From JAJRZL01 sp964557855 (GTDB taxonomy: Bacteria; Zixibacteria; MSB-5A5; GN15; FEB-12): a stretch of DNA of 64,000 bases. Positions 1-8,399 of the stretch are shown here, one piece after another; within the stretch, counting starts at the first letter, position 1; each line of letters begins with the position of its first letter. A program made the translations under genes and the position numbers. The notes beneath the pieces are model-generated. The model was not told where the DNA came from. It searched no databases and worked only from the letters and a program-made list of their open reading frames with translations. The stretch lies in the NCBI GenBank assembly GCA_964557855.1, contig CAZLBP010000002.1, forward strand, positions 1 through 64,000. Direction: 5' to 3'.

Positions 1-1857
1 GGTGGAGCCGATAATTTACTTTATGGTGACAGCGCACATACCCATGTAAATCTAGGTATAGCTTGTACAACTGGTGTAGATGGGCAAAATGTCCTTTATG
101 GCACAATCGGTGGAGGGATAAACAACATATCCAGTGGAAGCCAGAGCACCATCGGTGGAGGTTCAGGTAATAGCTCGACCAACCAGTCAACTACAGTAGG
201 AGGAGGCTATATCAATAGTGCCTCTGGATCTCGCAGTACCGTCTCCGGAGGTTATGGCAATGTTGCCAGTGGCATTGGAAGCACCGTCGGAGGTGGTCAG
301 GCTGATTCTGCCAGCGGTATTTACAGTACCGTTTCCGGTGGCTTGAATAATGCAGCCAGCGGTTATGCAAGTACGGTTAGCGGTGGTTATTACAATTCTG
401 CAGCTGGCGACTATTCATTTGCTTCAGGTTTCTATGCAATTGCAAATCACAGAGGAAGTTATGTTTGGGCAGATAATACTAGTGGTTTTGCTTCAACTGC
501 AGAGAACCAGTACCTGATCCGTGCCGATGGCGGTGTTGGTATCAATACTAATGCCCCAACCGAAGCACTCGAAGTAGATGGTACAATTTATTCAACATCC
601 GGAGGTTTCAAGTTCCCTGATGGGACTACCCAGTCAACCGCTGCCACTGGTGGTAACTGGATGGTATCTGATTCTGTTTTATTTACAAATAGTTATTGGG
701 GAATTGCAAGAGGGGGAGTGAATAATGCTTTGTATGGTGACAGTTCACATACTCATGTGAACCTTGGTGTCGCATGCACAACAGGAGCGTCGGGTTATAA
801 TTACAACGATATTACAATAAGTGGTGGCAAAGGAAATGTTGCCTCTGGTTATGGTGCTGTGATTGGCGGAGGGTATTATCATACTGCCTCTGGCCATTCA
901 AGCGTAATTGCTGGAGGTTGGGATAACGAAGCCTCTGGGATAGAAAGCACTGTATCCGGCGGCAGATGGAATTCTGCCAGCGGAAATTACAGTATTGTCC
1001 CAGGTGGCGTCTATAACAATGCTAATGGAGATTTGTCTTTTGCTGCCGGTCGAAGAGCAAAAGCAAACCATTTTGGTGCATTTGTTTGGGGAGATGCTAC
1101 TGATGCTGATTTTACATCAACTGCAACTAATCAATTCCTGATTCGGGCTAACGGAGGAGTGGGAATCAATACTAATAGCCCTGCGGTTCCTTTACATGTT
1201 ACAGGTGGAAGTGATGTGTCTACCTCCGGTGGTGGTTATATAACAGTAGACAATGGATCCGGGCGAAAGATTACTATTGATGATAATGAAATAATGGCGA
1301 TTTATAACGACAGCGCCGGTGCTCTAAACTTAAATACAGGTTCAGGCGATGTTTATATTTGCCATGACGGCGGAGGAGATGTTGGGATTGGTACCAACAG
1401 TCCAACCGAAAAACTGCATGTCGTCGGTAATATCTGTTATACCGGAACAAGTGGAACATGTTCAGATAGACGCTACAAGACCAACATCAGACCGTTTAAC
1501 GATGCTCTCTCGATGATCTCCAGGATTAATGCGGTCGAATTCGACTGGAAGAAGGATGAATTCCCTGAACATAAATTCTCTGACGAACGCCAGATTGGAT
1601 TTATCGCCCAGGAAATAAACGAGATTCTTCCACATGTTGTATCACAGGGTAATGACGGTTATTACACAGTTGATTATGGAAAACTCACTCCAGTATTGCT
1701 TCAGGCGATCAAGGAACTAAGGGAAGAGAACGAATCGAAAGATGCTAAGATAGACAACCTGCAAAGGCAGGTAGCTGATCTCACGAATATGGTTGAAGTC
1801 ATTCTGGCCAATTTGAATGAAAACCAGGATGATTCTGCCCAACGCTCAGAACGATAG
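1..1857 (+). CDS. Surface adhesin-like protein with head repeats and S74 intramolecular chaperone (5' partial)
   Basis: The frame is open from base 1, so the N-terminus lies outside the window; 618 codons are present. Most of it is made of short Gly/Ser/Ala-rich repeats of the kind x-V-S-G-G-x-x-N-x-A-S-G, typical of trimeric beta-roll heads. Two copies of a longer cassette are visible: the GDS(A/S)HTHVNLG block recurs 711 bases apart, and (N)Q(Y/F)LIRA(D/N)GGVGINTN also occurs twice. From residue 488 the motif SDRRYK begins a Peptidase_S74 (endosialidase-type) domain. Ser488 and Lys493 are spaced like the known self-cleavage dyad. A predicted coiled coil ends the protein. In known members the chaperone drives trimer folding and then releases itself. 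The start of the window is a truncation by the window edge, not a broken gene. The domain is recognised with high confidence; ligand and anchoring are unknown. Confidence 0.85.
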   Translation, partial: GGADNLLYGDSAHTHVNLGIACTTGVDGQNVLYGTIGGGINNISSGSQSTIGGGSGNSSTNQSTTVGGGYINSASGSRSTVSGGYGNVASGIGSTVGGGQADSASGIYSTVSGGLNNAASGYASTVSGGYYNSAAGDYSFASGFYAIANHRGSYVWADNTSGFASTAENQYLIRADGGVGINTNAPTEALEVDGTIYSTSGGFKFPDGTTQSTAATGGNWMVSDSVLFTNSYWGIARGGVNNALYGDSSHTHVNLGVACTTGASGYNYNDITISGGKGNVASGYGAVIGGGYYHTASGHSSVIAGGWDNEASGIESTVSGGRWNSASGNYSIVPGGVYNNANGDLSFAAGRRAKANHFGAFVWGDATDADFTSTATNQFLIRANGGVGINTNSPAVPLHVTGGSDVSTSGGGYITVDNGSGRKITIDDNEIMAIYNDSAGALNLNTGSGDVYICHDGGGDVGIGTNSPTEKLHVVGNICYTGTSGTCSDRRYKTNIRPFNDALSMISRINAVEFDWKKDEFPEHKFSDERQIGFIAQEINEILPHVVSQGNDGYYTVDYGKLTPVLLQAIKELREENESKDAKIDNLQRQVADLTNMVEVILANLNENQDDSAQRSER

Positions 1858-1865
1858 AGGGAGAT

Positions 1866-2357
1866 ATGAAATTGAAACTGTGCATATCTGTTGCTTTGAT
1901 AGTTTTGGTATCGTTGATTTCTACAGGATCTACTGATACTCAAGCCGGTGAAGAAATCAACTGGCAGGTGATTTCTTCAGGTGGATCCAATGGCACTTCA
2001 ACCAATTTTGCCTTGAATGGCACGCTCAGCCAAACTGCAACCGGTATTGGCGCCTCACCAAACTACAGCCTGAGACATGGCTACTGGCAGGAGTTTGTTA
2101 CAGGAGGCGGTTGCTGCAACGGAGACGGTATTCGTGGAAACGTGGATGACCAAACGGGACCCGGCGGTGAGATTGACGTGGCTGACCTCTCCTATCTGGT
2201 GGACTATCTCTTTCGCGGCGGTCCGGTTCCCGCGTGTGTTGACGAAGGCAATGTTGATGGACAGGCAGGTCCAGGTGGCCCCATCGATGTAGCAGACTTG
2301 AGCTATCTGGTGGACTATCTGTTCCGAGGAGGGCCACCGCCACCTTCATGTCCGTGA
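1866..2357 (+). CDS. Secreted protein with two C-terminal dockerin-like repeats
   Basis: 163 residues. A purine-rich GGGAGAT lies just before the ATG, which follows the upstream stop by 8 bases, so co-transcription with the adhesin is likely. Residues 1-28 form a signal peptide. Residues about 30-78 contain a short Ser/Gly-rich module (core NGTLSQTATG, ending in HGYW) that resembles a module in the 11464-12018 protein. Residues about 90-163 are two calcium-binding-type repeats, each GNVD-x(n)-GPGG-x-IDVADLSYLVDYLFRGG. Each repeat ends in a proline-rich stretch with Cys, and two further Cys precede the first repeat. Dockerin type I repeats bind calcium and often mediate docking to cohesins; here only the resemblance is seen. 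Function of the N-terminal part is unknown. Confidence 0.85.
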   Translation: MKLKLCISVALIVLVSLISTGSTDTQAGEEINWQVISSGGSNGTSTNFALNGTLSQTATGIGASPNYSLRHGYWQEFVTGGGCCNGDGIRGNVDDQTGPGGEIDVADLSYLVDYLFRGGPVPACVDEGNVDGQAGPGGPIDVADLSYLVDYLFRGGPPPPSCP

Positions 2358-2380
2358 TCTACGACTCTGAATAGACACAA

Positions 2381-2410
2381 CCAGCCACCCTTCGCGCCTT
2401 GGGTGGCTGG
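2381..2410 (+). terminator. Strong hairpin after the dockerin gene
   Basis: A perfect 10-bp stem (CCAGCCACCC pairing with GGGTGGCTGG) with a 10-base loop begins 23 bases after the stop of the preceding gene. There is no run of T after it, so it may stop RNA decay or act with Rho rather than as a classical intrinsic terminator. Confidence 0.55.
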
Positions 2411-2442
2411 TCTGCTCTAGCCAGTAGTCCGTAGAGTCCCGC

Positions 2443-3054
2443 TCACTCCGCTCTCCTATACTCCACCTTCGCCATCCTGAACCCATCGGCGCCCTGGGTG
2501 TGAAAATCGTCGTAGTAAATTACCTCGAACGTCCATGTATCATCGGACGTAAACGTGACAACCAGATCATACTGCTGCGTGTAGCCCAGAACGGGATCGT
2601 CGTACTCACCGTACATCGTGATACTGCTGGATTCCTCATCGAATTTGCCCGCGGCCGAGATCCAGTACGTGCCCCAGCTGTCAAACCCCACATAGGTGTA
2701 CTCTTCGTGTCTGCGGTCAAAACCCATGATAAACAACCCAGCAGCTGACATTTCACCGGCCTCCAGAGTGAACTCACCCTGCAGAAACCTGCCGCCCAGT
2801 ATCATCTTTCCGCTGGACTTGCCTATAAACTCCATCGGCTCGACGCCCGGTTGCGGCCACATGGTGGTAGTATAATCCCATTCTCCGGCCAGCTTTTGTA
2901 GTAGTTTATGCTCGTCACTTGGCTGCGCGAGCATCATTGACCGCTCCATCAACTCCTGTTGAGCAGTTGAGTCAGCCATTTCCTGCGACTTGAGCGCCTG
3001 AGTCATCATGTGAAGTAGAAACAGGCTTACTGCAATCACCAATAGCTTTCTCAT
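2443..3054 (-). CDS. DUF1579 family protein
   Basis: I chose the second of two adjacent ATG codons because AAGGAG sits 7 bases before it; the open frame runs further upstream but without support. The 203-residue product has an N-terminal hydrophobic signal segment (residues 2-20). The DUF1579 pattern follows: a HKLLQKLAGEW start, a GGRFL segment, an IMGFD segment, a DSWGT block, and a C-terminal VEYRR. The family is a beta-rich, lipocalin-like fold of unknown function. The signal segment suggests export. It is monocistronic and divergent from the PGPGW gene next to it. Family assignment is confident; biochemical role is not known. Confidence 0.85.
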   Translation of the reverse strand: MRKLLVIAVSLFLLHMMTQALKSQEMADSTAQQELMERSMMLAQPSDEHKLLQKLAGEWDYTTTMWPQPGVEPMEFIGKSSGKMILGGRFLQGEFTLEAGEMSAAGLFIMGFDRRHEEYTYVGFDSWGTYWISAAGKFDEESSSITMYGEYDDPVLGYTQQYDLVVTFTSDDTWTFEVIYYDDFHTQGADGFRMAKVEYRRAE

Positions 3055-3183
3055 CATTTGTCTCCTTAATCGATCGACATCTGCCGAATAGTCGTCAGAC
3101 GATTTCACTGCGGGCCCCGGAATGTACCATGCGAGCGATTGCCCGGCAACCGATTTACCAATGCTCGCGTACAAGTATGCAGT

Positions 3184-3393
3184 ATGATCGAGGAAGATAG
3201 AAAATCGACCGGGACGAGCCCGAAATCTGTGTTCCAACGCATTAAGCGGCTGATACTAACCACAGCCGCTATCATCCTATTTGTTATCGGCATACCCTTG
3301 CTCATTCTGCCTGGCCCGGGTATCCTGTTGCTGCTTCTGGGATTCGGGCTGCTGGCCCTGGAGTACCCCTGGGCCAAACGAATCACGGGTTAG
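3184..3393 (+). CDS. Small PGPGW-type transmembrane protein
   Basis: 69 residues from the ATG at 3184; an upstream TTG in frame would add 15 residues and neither start has a clear Shine-Dalgarno sequence. Residues about 22-54 hold one or two membrane segments around the motif LPGPG, followed by a Leu-rich helix and ALEYPWAKR. That matches the PGPGW family of small membrane proteins (Pfam name 'putative transmembrane protein PGPGW'), whose function is unknown. It is divergently arranged with the DUF1579 gene. Confidence 0.7.
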   Translation: MIEEDRKSTGTSPKSVFQRIKRLILTTAAIILFVIGIPLLILPGPGILLLLLGFGLLALEYPWAKRITG

Positions 3394-3521
3394 TGGGGAA
3401 AAGGTACAAGATGGCCCGACAACCGCAACTAGGCAAACTATAGCCGAGACAGTTCACACCGTGACGCTCTATTATCTCAGATCCTTATCGGTCGATGCCA
3501 AATTGACCGGCTCGTGACCCG

Positions 3522-4613
3522 CTACTTCAACAACAGCATTTTGTGGGTCGCGCTGAAATCACCGGCCGACAGACGATAGAAATAGACACCTGAGGGCAAT
3601 TCCCGGGAGACATCGTTGTTCATATCGAATGTCACGGTATGCTGTCCGGCGGGCTGCTGACCCAGGTCGATTGTTTCCACGGTTCGCCCGAGAACATTTA
3701 TAACATCGATTGCTACGTGTGCTTTCTCCGGTATACTGAAATCTATCGAAGTCGACGGGTTGAACGGATTGGGATAGTTCTGGCCGACCGAAAAACCTTC
3801 CGGCAAGACCGACTGATGCCGTTCCGTAACGAAGGTCTCTTCCAGCAGGGCGGCATTTGTTCCAATGCCGTAAGTAGTGTCAAGACCGGCGCCCGATTTG
3901 GAAACCGTGATCACATCCAACAGATCGGGCGTTACGAAGTCGTAACGGAAAATCTCCGTAAGGGTTGCCTGAGCGGGCGCTGCACCGGTCGTAAACGACG
4001 TCCAGGTGCGCATCGTGGCCTTGACCCGGAGACAATCCCTCGTGATAGAGCCGATTTTGAATTGACCGAATGCGTCGACTTCATAAAACGTGGTGTCGGC
4101 AAAGTCCGTCTCAAAACCCGGCCCAAAGCTCTGTGTCCAATGCTTGTACGCGACCCAGGTGTCGCCGTAGGCTATGGGAAAGACGTAATCCGGGGTCGAG
4201 TTTTCGTACACGGTTGTGACATCGTCAATCCCCTGACCGCGTATCAACACACCCAGCGCCTCAACGTAAGTCGGTTCTGAGGCAGTGTATGTCCAGACCG
4301 AGTCCCCGCCTTCAGCCTGCATCTGGCACAAATTGGCCGCAGGGAACTGGCCGATCTTCGGTGCAGTGGCGCAATCGACGATGTACGACGTATCCATTTC
4401 GTTGAAAGTTACGGACGAAAAGTCCCAGATGTGACCGCCGCCACTGCCGGAAGTAACGCTGTTGTACAAACTTGCACTGATATCACTGGTAGTCGTCCGG
4501 TGTAGTGAACCGACAGCTGGATTGTACGGGTTGCTGGGAATCGTGATTTGCGCTGACGAGTGGGAACACATGAACACAATCAGCAGAGCGATTACCGTTA
4601 GTGATCTTGACAT
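3522..4613 (-). CDS. Secreted protein with C-terminal FlgD-like/T9SS-type sorting domain
   Basis: 363 residues; AAGGAG lies 7-8 bases before the ATG. Residues 1-21 are a signal peptide ending in SSAQ. The middle is an unassigned beta-rich region with no motif I recognise. From about residue 275 the pattern QNYPNPFNPST, then I-x-F-S-I-P, NVLGR, and SGVYFYRLSAGDFSATHKMLLLK (in pieces) marks the C-terminal sorting domain widespread in FCB bacteria. In Bacteroidota that domain targets proteins to the type IX secretion system; whether this organism uses that system cannot be told here. The same tail occurs in the genes at 11464, 38852 and 40139. Confidence 0.85.
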   Translation of the reverse strand: MSRSLTVIALLIVFMCSHSSAQITIPSNPYNPAVGSLHRTTTSDISASLYNSVTSGSGGGHIWDFSSVTFNEMDTSYIVDCATAPKIGQFPAANLCQMQAEGGDSVWTYTASEPTYVEALGVLIRGQGIDDVTTVYENSTPDYVFPIAYGDTWVAYKHWTQSFGPGFETDFADTTFYEVDAFGQFKIGSITRDCLRVKATMRTWTSFTTGAAPAQATLTEIFRYDFVTPDLLDVITVSKSGAGLDTTYGIGTNAALLEETFVTERHQSVLPEGFSVGQNYPNPFNPSTSIDFSIPEKAHVAIDVINVLGRTVETIDLGQQPAGQHTVTFDMNNDVSRELPSGVYFYRLSAGDFSATHKMLLLK

Positions 4614-4957
4614 GTTGCATCTCCTTTATCTTTGTATTGGCGGTCTGAGACCGCCGATTGACGGACGCCGGGCGCGGACATGCTCCATGCCGTCGCACCC
4701 GCGCTGCCCATTGATAAGTACTGCACTCAATTCATGCGAGCAGCGCGTAATATAAGCCATGGATCAACGAAGTCAACCATGGGGTTGAAAAAAGTGGATA
4801 AGATATCGGTTTGTTTCGCAATTCGTGGACCGATATTTAATATAATCACTCCGAGCCGCCTGTTTTCTTGCTTTTCAGACTGAACTGCCGGCTATATCTT
4901 CATGGCACGGAAGAAGCCGGTTGTTAGGTTGATCCATACATGGAGGAGATGAATACC
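4614..4957. other. Intergenic region between divergent genes
   Basis: No coding signal. It holds an inverted repeat at 4639-4655 (arms GGCGGTCT and AGACCGCC) close to the start of the minus-strand gene, and a perfect TATAAT at 4841-4846 about 115 bases before the DinB-like gene. No convincing -35 box lies at the right distance from it, so a promoter is possible but not shown. Confidence 0.35.
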
Positions 4958-5452
4958 GTGGATGATACTTGCAAGCAAATAATCTGGAACCAGTTCGGCG
5001 CCGCTATCGATACGTTGGAGAACGCTATCGGAGCCTGTCCCGATGAGCTCTGGTTCGACAGTTCGAAACAGCATCAGTACTGGTACATGGTGTTTCACAC
5101 ACTGTTCTGGCTGGATTATTATCTGACAGAAAACAGGGAGAGCTTCTTGCCGCCCTCACCGTTCGGGCTGGAGGAAACAGACCCGGCCGGCAAATTACCG
5201 GACCGGGCGTACACCAAAGAAGAGCTGCTTCGGTATCTCGAACACGGACGCCGCAAATGTCGGGAAACGATCCAGACTCTGACAGAAGAGCAATCTCTGC
5301 GCACAACCGAGTTCCGAAAAGCCACTCTGACCTTCGCGGAGCTGCTCTTGTATGTCATGCGTCACGTCCAACACCATGCGGCCCAGTTGAACCTGATTCT
5401 CAGACAGCAGACCGATTCGGCTCCCGGCTGGGTCTTTGTGGCCGGGCAGTAA
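4958..5452 (+). CDS. DinB-like superfamily protein
   Basis: The start is decided by the ribosome-binding site. GGAGGAG (4942-4948) is too close to the in-frame ATG at 4949 and overlaps the ATG at 4940, but stands 9 bases before GTG at 4958. The 164-residue product is a four-helix-bundle protein. His47 (in FHTLFW), His136 and His140 (in RHVQHHAAQLN) match the three-histidine metal site of DinB/YfiT-type proteins. Related proteins use the site for thiol-dependent transferase or hydrolase reactions with mycothiol or bacillithiol; the substrate here is unknown. It converges with the thioesterase gene, 8 bases apart. Confidence 0.8.
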   Translation: MDDTCKQIIWNQFGAAIDTLENAIGACPDELWFDSSKQHQYWYMVFHTLFWLDYYLTENRESFLPPSPFGLEETDPAGKLPDRAYTKEELLRYLEHGRRKCRETIQTLTEEQSLRTTEFRKATLTFAELLLYVMRHVQHHAAQLNLILRQQTDSAPGWVFVAGQ

Positions 5453-5460
5453 CAGTTGGC

Positions 5461-5970
5461 CTACAGGCGCGAAGTCGGGTATTTCTTGGCCAGTTTCCGG
5501 GAATGGCTCTTGCGCTCCATCCGCCGATTGAACCTCGCTTCGGCGCTCTCATGCAGTTCCCGCTCGAAATCCGATTCGGGCACGATTGGCGGAACCGGCT
5601 GAGTCTTGCCGTGCTCGTCGATCGCCACAAACGTCAGAAACGAAGACGCGCAGACTCGGCGCTCACCGGTCTTAAGGTCCTCGCTGATCACGCTGACATA
5701 CACTTCCATCGAGGTCTGATGGATCCAGGTAACAAACGACTCCATACAGATCATCTGCCCGACGTGAATGGGGTAGAGGAAGTCGACCGAATCCGTTGAA
5801 GCCGTCACCACCTGCTGGCGAGCATGCCGGTAAGCGGAAATCGAAGCGATGTCATCGATATAGTTCATGACTTTGCCGCCGAACATGGTTCCCAGCACGT
5901 TCGAGTCCTGCGGCAATACCAGCATCGCCTTTACCGTTCGCGACTGGTAAACCGTTTTTGTTTTCAACAC
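5461..5970 (-). CDS. Acyl-CoA thioesterase, hotdog fold (YciA/ACOT type)
   Basis: 169 residues, starting at GTG with AAAAGGA just upstream; the next codon TTG is an alternative start with better spacing. The N-terminal half carries NVLGTMFGGKVMNYIDDIAS, which aligns with the catalytic segment of hexameric hotdog thioesterases: Asn and Gly-Gly followed by an acidic residue on the helix. VDFLYPIHVGQM and the ASSFLTFVAID strand follow. The C-terminal 30 residues are basic and probably disordered. Expected reaction: hydrolysis of acyl-CoA to free acid and CoA in the cytoplasm. Chain-length preference cannot be read from the sequence. Confidence 0.87.
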   Translation of the reverse strand: MLKTKTVYQSRTVKAMLVLPQDSNVLGTMFGGKVMNYIDDIASISAYRHARQQVVTASTDSVDFLYPIHVGQMICMESFVTWIHQTSMEVYVSVISEDLKTGERRVCASSFLTFVAIDEHGKTQPVPPIVPESDFERELHESAEARFNRRMERKSHSRKLAKKYPTSRL

Positions 5971-6088
5971 ATGTCCTTTTTTGGGATGAATTTTCCTTAT
6001 TTTCTGTCGTAAGTTACGGGAAACCCGGCCTGTGTCAAGCCGTATAGGGTTGATAACATCGGTCTCGAAATTTTGTCGGAGGTTTAAG

Positions 6089-6769
6089 ATGCGCGATTCT
6101 CTTTATCTTCACGAAGAGTTCATGCTGCTCGCCCTGCGCGAGGAGAAAGGTACAATCGCCGGCGTCGAGAATATCGAATACCCTTTGGCAGCGGCGGTAG
6201 TTTCCGAACTGCTCCTGCAGGTGCAACTGGAAATCGATCAGGCCAAGCCGAAAAAGAAACTGATCAATCTTGTCGGCTCCACTCCGTTCGGGGATCCCAT
6301 ACTCGACGAAGCACTCGATAGGATCAAAAACGCTAAACGCCGGGCATCACTCAACAAGTGGGTGGAACGCCTAGCCAACTTGAAGAAACTCAAGCACCGC
6401 ACCGCCCTGCAGCTCTGTGAGCGCGGCATCCTGAAGGCTGATGAAGACAAAGTGCTGCGGATCTTCACACGCAAAATCTACCCTGAACTCAATCCTGAGC
6501 CGGAGCGAAAAGTGGTCGAGTGCCTGCGCCGCGTGATCTTTTTCGACACGCAGGACGTGCCAGCGCGCGATGCTCTACTCGTGGGCCTGGCGCATCACAC
6601 CGGTCTGTTGCAGAAGAAATTCGCAAAAGAGGACCTCAAGCCCCGCAAAAAGCACATCAAAGAGATCGCCAAAGGGAATCTTTGTTCACAGGCGGCGAAA
6701 GATCTCATGGATGCCGTTAATACGGCGGTGATGGCCGCCGTCGTGGTTGTGGCCCTGGCCGGCGATTAA
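6089..6769 (+). CDS. GPP34 (Golgi phosphoprotein 3-like) family protein
   Basis: The open frame begins at 6032, but GGAGG (6078-6082) stands 6 bases before ATG 6089, which also matches the family's start LYLHEEFMLLAL. 226 residues, largely alpha-helical. The N-terminal segment is followed by EYPLAAAVVSELLLQ and later by the hydrophobic C-terminal helix AVMAAVVVVALAG. Eukaryotic GOLPH3 binds phosphatidylinositol 4-phosphate and Golgi glycosyltransferases. Bacterial members are common in Actinobacteria and scattered elsewhere, with unknown ligand. No obvious partner gene lies beside it. Family assignment is fairly confident, function is not. Confidence 0.82.
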   Translation: MRDSLYLHEEFMLLALREEKGTIAGVENIEYPLAAAVVSELLLQVQLEIDQAKPKKKLINLVGSTPFGDPILDEALDRIKNAKRRASLNKWVERLANLKKLKHRTALQLCERGILKADEDKVLRIFTRKIYPELNPEPERKVVECLRRVIFFDTQDVPARDALLVGLAHHTGLLQKKFAKEDLKPRKKHIKEIAKGNLCSQAAKDLMDAVNTAVMAAVVVVALAGD

Positions 6770-6816
6770 CGGCTCTTTCTCTTCGTCTTTTACCGCTCGG
6801 GGACGGCGGCTAGACC

Positions 6817-7050
6817 GTGGCCCGGCTGTCCTCCAATTCTGCTCTACGGGGCTTCATATCACGAAGAACATCATTGACAAAACTGATCTATGATACTAAC
6901 ATGGGGCACGACCCGGTCAAGATGAGCATCAGCGATGAAAGCACCGCGTACGCGAGGTATGATGGACAAGCAACGTCCCTTGATTTCGCCGACTTGTCTT
7001 ACCTGGTAAATTACCTGTTTAAAAACGGACCGCCGCCCCCGCCGTGCTGA
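6817..7050 (+). CDS. Short ORF ending in a degenerate dockerin-like repeat (probable remnant)
   Basis: 77 codons from a GTG with no ribosome-binding site. Residues 1-45 match nothing I know. The last 28 residues contain FADLSYLVNYLFKNG followed by a proline run and a terminal Cys, which is the second half of the dockerin-like repeat seen intact in the next gene. The calcium-loop part (GNVDG...GPIDV) is missing or decayed. This is probably the 3' relic of a former secreted gene, or a partial duplication of the tail of 7103-8365; a real small gene is less likely. Confidence 0.4.
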   Translation: MARLSSNSALRGFISRRTSLTKLIYDTNMGHDPVKMSISDESTAYARYDGQATSLDFADLSYLVNYLFKNGPPPPPC

Positions 7051-7102
7051 GCGAAGAGCGAGTCTGATATAGAGTGGATGATTAACTGAAAGGAAGTGTC
7101 CT

Positions 7103-8365
7103 ATGTTTGAACTTACGGGTAAGGCCCGAGCGGCGGCTGTGTTTACCCTGATGGCCGATCTCTGTTCAAAGAGCGTCGCGACAACGATACTGTTCGGAGT
7201 TGCAGCTTTGTTGACACCAACGGTTGTCTCCGGTCAGGTCTTTGGCGACGGTTCCGATGGCGCGTTGATCGTCACGGACACTGTTGAACTCACCGGCGAC
7301 AGGAATTACACGGATCTAACGGTCCAGGCAACCGGATACCTGCAAACGAACGGCTTTATTGTCCGGGTATCGGGTACGCTTTTGAACTCTGGTGTTATAA
7401 CCGACGCCGTGTCGGGCGGAACTGGTGGCGCCGGAGGCACCGGGGGCATGGGCGGCATGGGCACTCCGGGTCACTCGCCGCCATCACCGGGTCAACCGGG
7501 TGACCCGGGTAATGCTCCGGCTGCACCTCAGGCCGGCGTCGGAGGTGCCGGTGGCGGAGGCGGCGGCGGCGGTGGCGGCGCCTGGGATGACGAGCAGATT
7601 GAACAAGCCCGGGGCGGCAACGGCGGACAAGGCGGTACAGGGGGGCAGGGAGGGGGTTACGTACGGATCTTCGCCATGGAGTTCGATAATCAGGGTTTGG
7701 TACACGCCAACGGCTCATCCGGCCAAGGGGGAGGTAACGGCCTCGGTGGCATGTATAACCAGTATCAGGAAACGGTCTTTCCTCCTACAGATCGCGATAT
7801 GGCCGGCGGCGGCGGCGGCGGGGGAGCCGGTGGCAATGGAGGAGACGGCGGTACGGTCGAGATCGTATACGGCGTACTGACCAATCAGGGCACACTGCAG
7901 GCCAACGGTGGTGCCGGGGCTCCGGGCGGTTCGGGCGGCTCCGGTATTAACACCAATATCAGTCCCGGCACCGATCAGTTTGAGGAATCAGGCGCCGTCG
8001 GTGGCGGATTTCCCATGGGCGGTCCCGGGGGCCCCTCTGAAATAGGCTCCGGATCATCATTTCCCGGCGGCACGGGAGCTGTCGGTAACACCGGTCAAGA
8101 CGGTACAGTCAGCATCCAACCAGACAGTGGCTGCTGTTCGGTGCGGGGCAATGTTGATGGCCTGACCGGACCGGGCGGGCCGATTGACGTCGCGGATCTC
8201 TCCTATCTCGTGGACTACCTTTTCAAAGGTGGGCCCGCTCCCCCTTGTATGGACCAGGGTAATGTTGACGCTGTCGTCGGCGTGGGCGGTCCTATCGACG
8301 TGGCGGACCTGTCCTATCTCGTAGATTTCCTTTTTAAGGCCGGACCGCCGCCCCCGCCGTGTTAG
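7103..8365 (+). CDS. Secreted glycine-rich protein with two C-terminal dockerin-like repeats
   Basis: 420 residues; AAGGAA lies 7-8 bases before the ATG. Residues about 20-45 form the signal peptide after an unusually long n-region. A beta-strand repeat region (VELTGDRNYTDLTV and QATGYLQTNGFIVRVSGTLLN) then suggests a right-handed beta-helix. Residues about 105-330 are extremely glycine-rich, with a run of ten Gly interrupted by charged segments. Residues about 345-420 are two dockerin-like repeats with Cys pairs before the first repeat and a Pro-Pro-Cys ending on each. Glycine-rich low-complexity segments with beta-helix strands occur in cell-surface proteins; no enzyme motif is visible. Confidence 0.82.
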   Translation: MFELTGKARAAAVFTLMADLCSKSVATTILFGVAALLTPTVVSGQVFGDGSDGALIVTDTVELTGDRNYTDLTVQATGYLQTNGFIVRVSGTLLNSGVITDAVSGGTGGAGGTGGMGGMGTPGHSPPSPGQPGDPGNAPAAPQAGVGGAGGGGGGGGGGAWDDEQIEQARGGNGGQGGTGGQGGGYVRIFAMEFDNQGLVHANGSSGQGGGNGLGGMYNQYQETVFPPTDRDMAGGGGGGGAGGNGGDGGTVEIVYGVLTNQGTLQANGGAGAPGGSGGSGINTNISPGTDQFEESGAVGGGFPMGGPGGPSEIGSGSSFPGGTGAVGNTGQDGTVSIQPDSGCCSVRGNVDGLTGPGGPIDVADLSYLVDYLFKGGPAPPCMDQGNVDAVVGVGGPIDVADLSYLVDFLFKAGPPPPPC

Positions 8366-8399
8366 CGGCAGCCGATATGGCATGAACCACAGCTAAACA

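Noticed and set aside
3055..3237. 61-residue N-terminal extension of the DUF1579 protein
   Set aside because: It would put the signal peptide in the middle of the protein and ignores AAGGAG beside the adjacent ATG pair.
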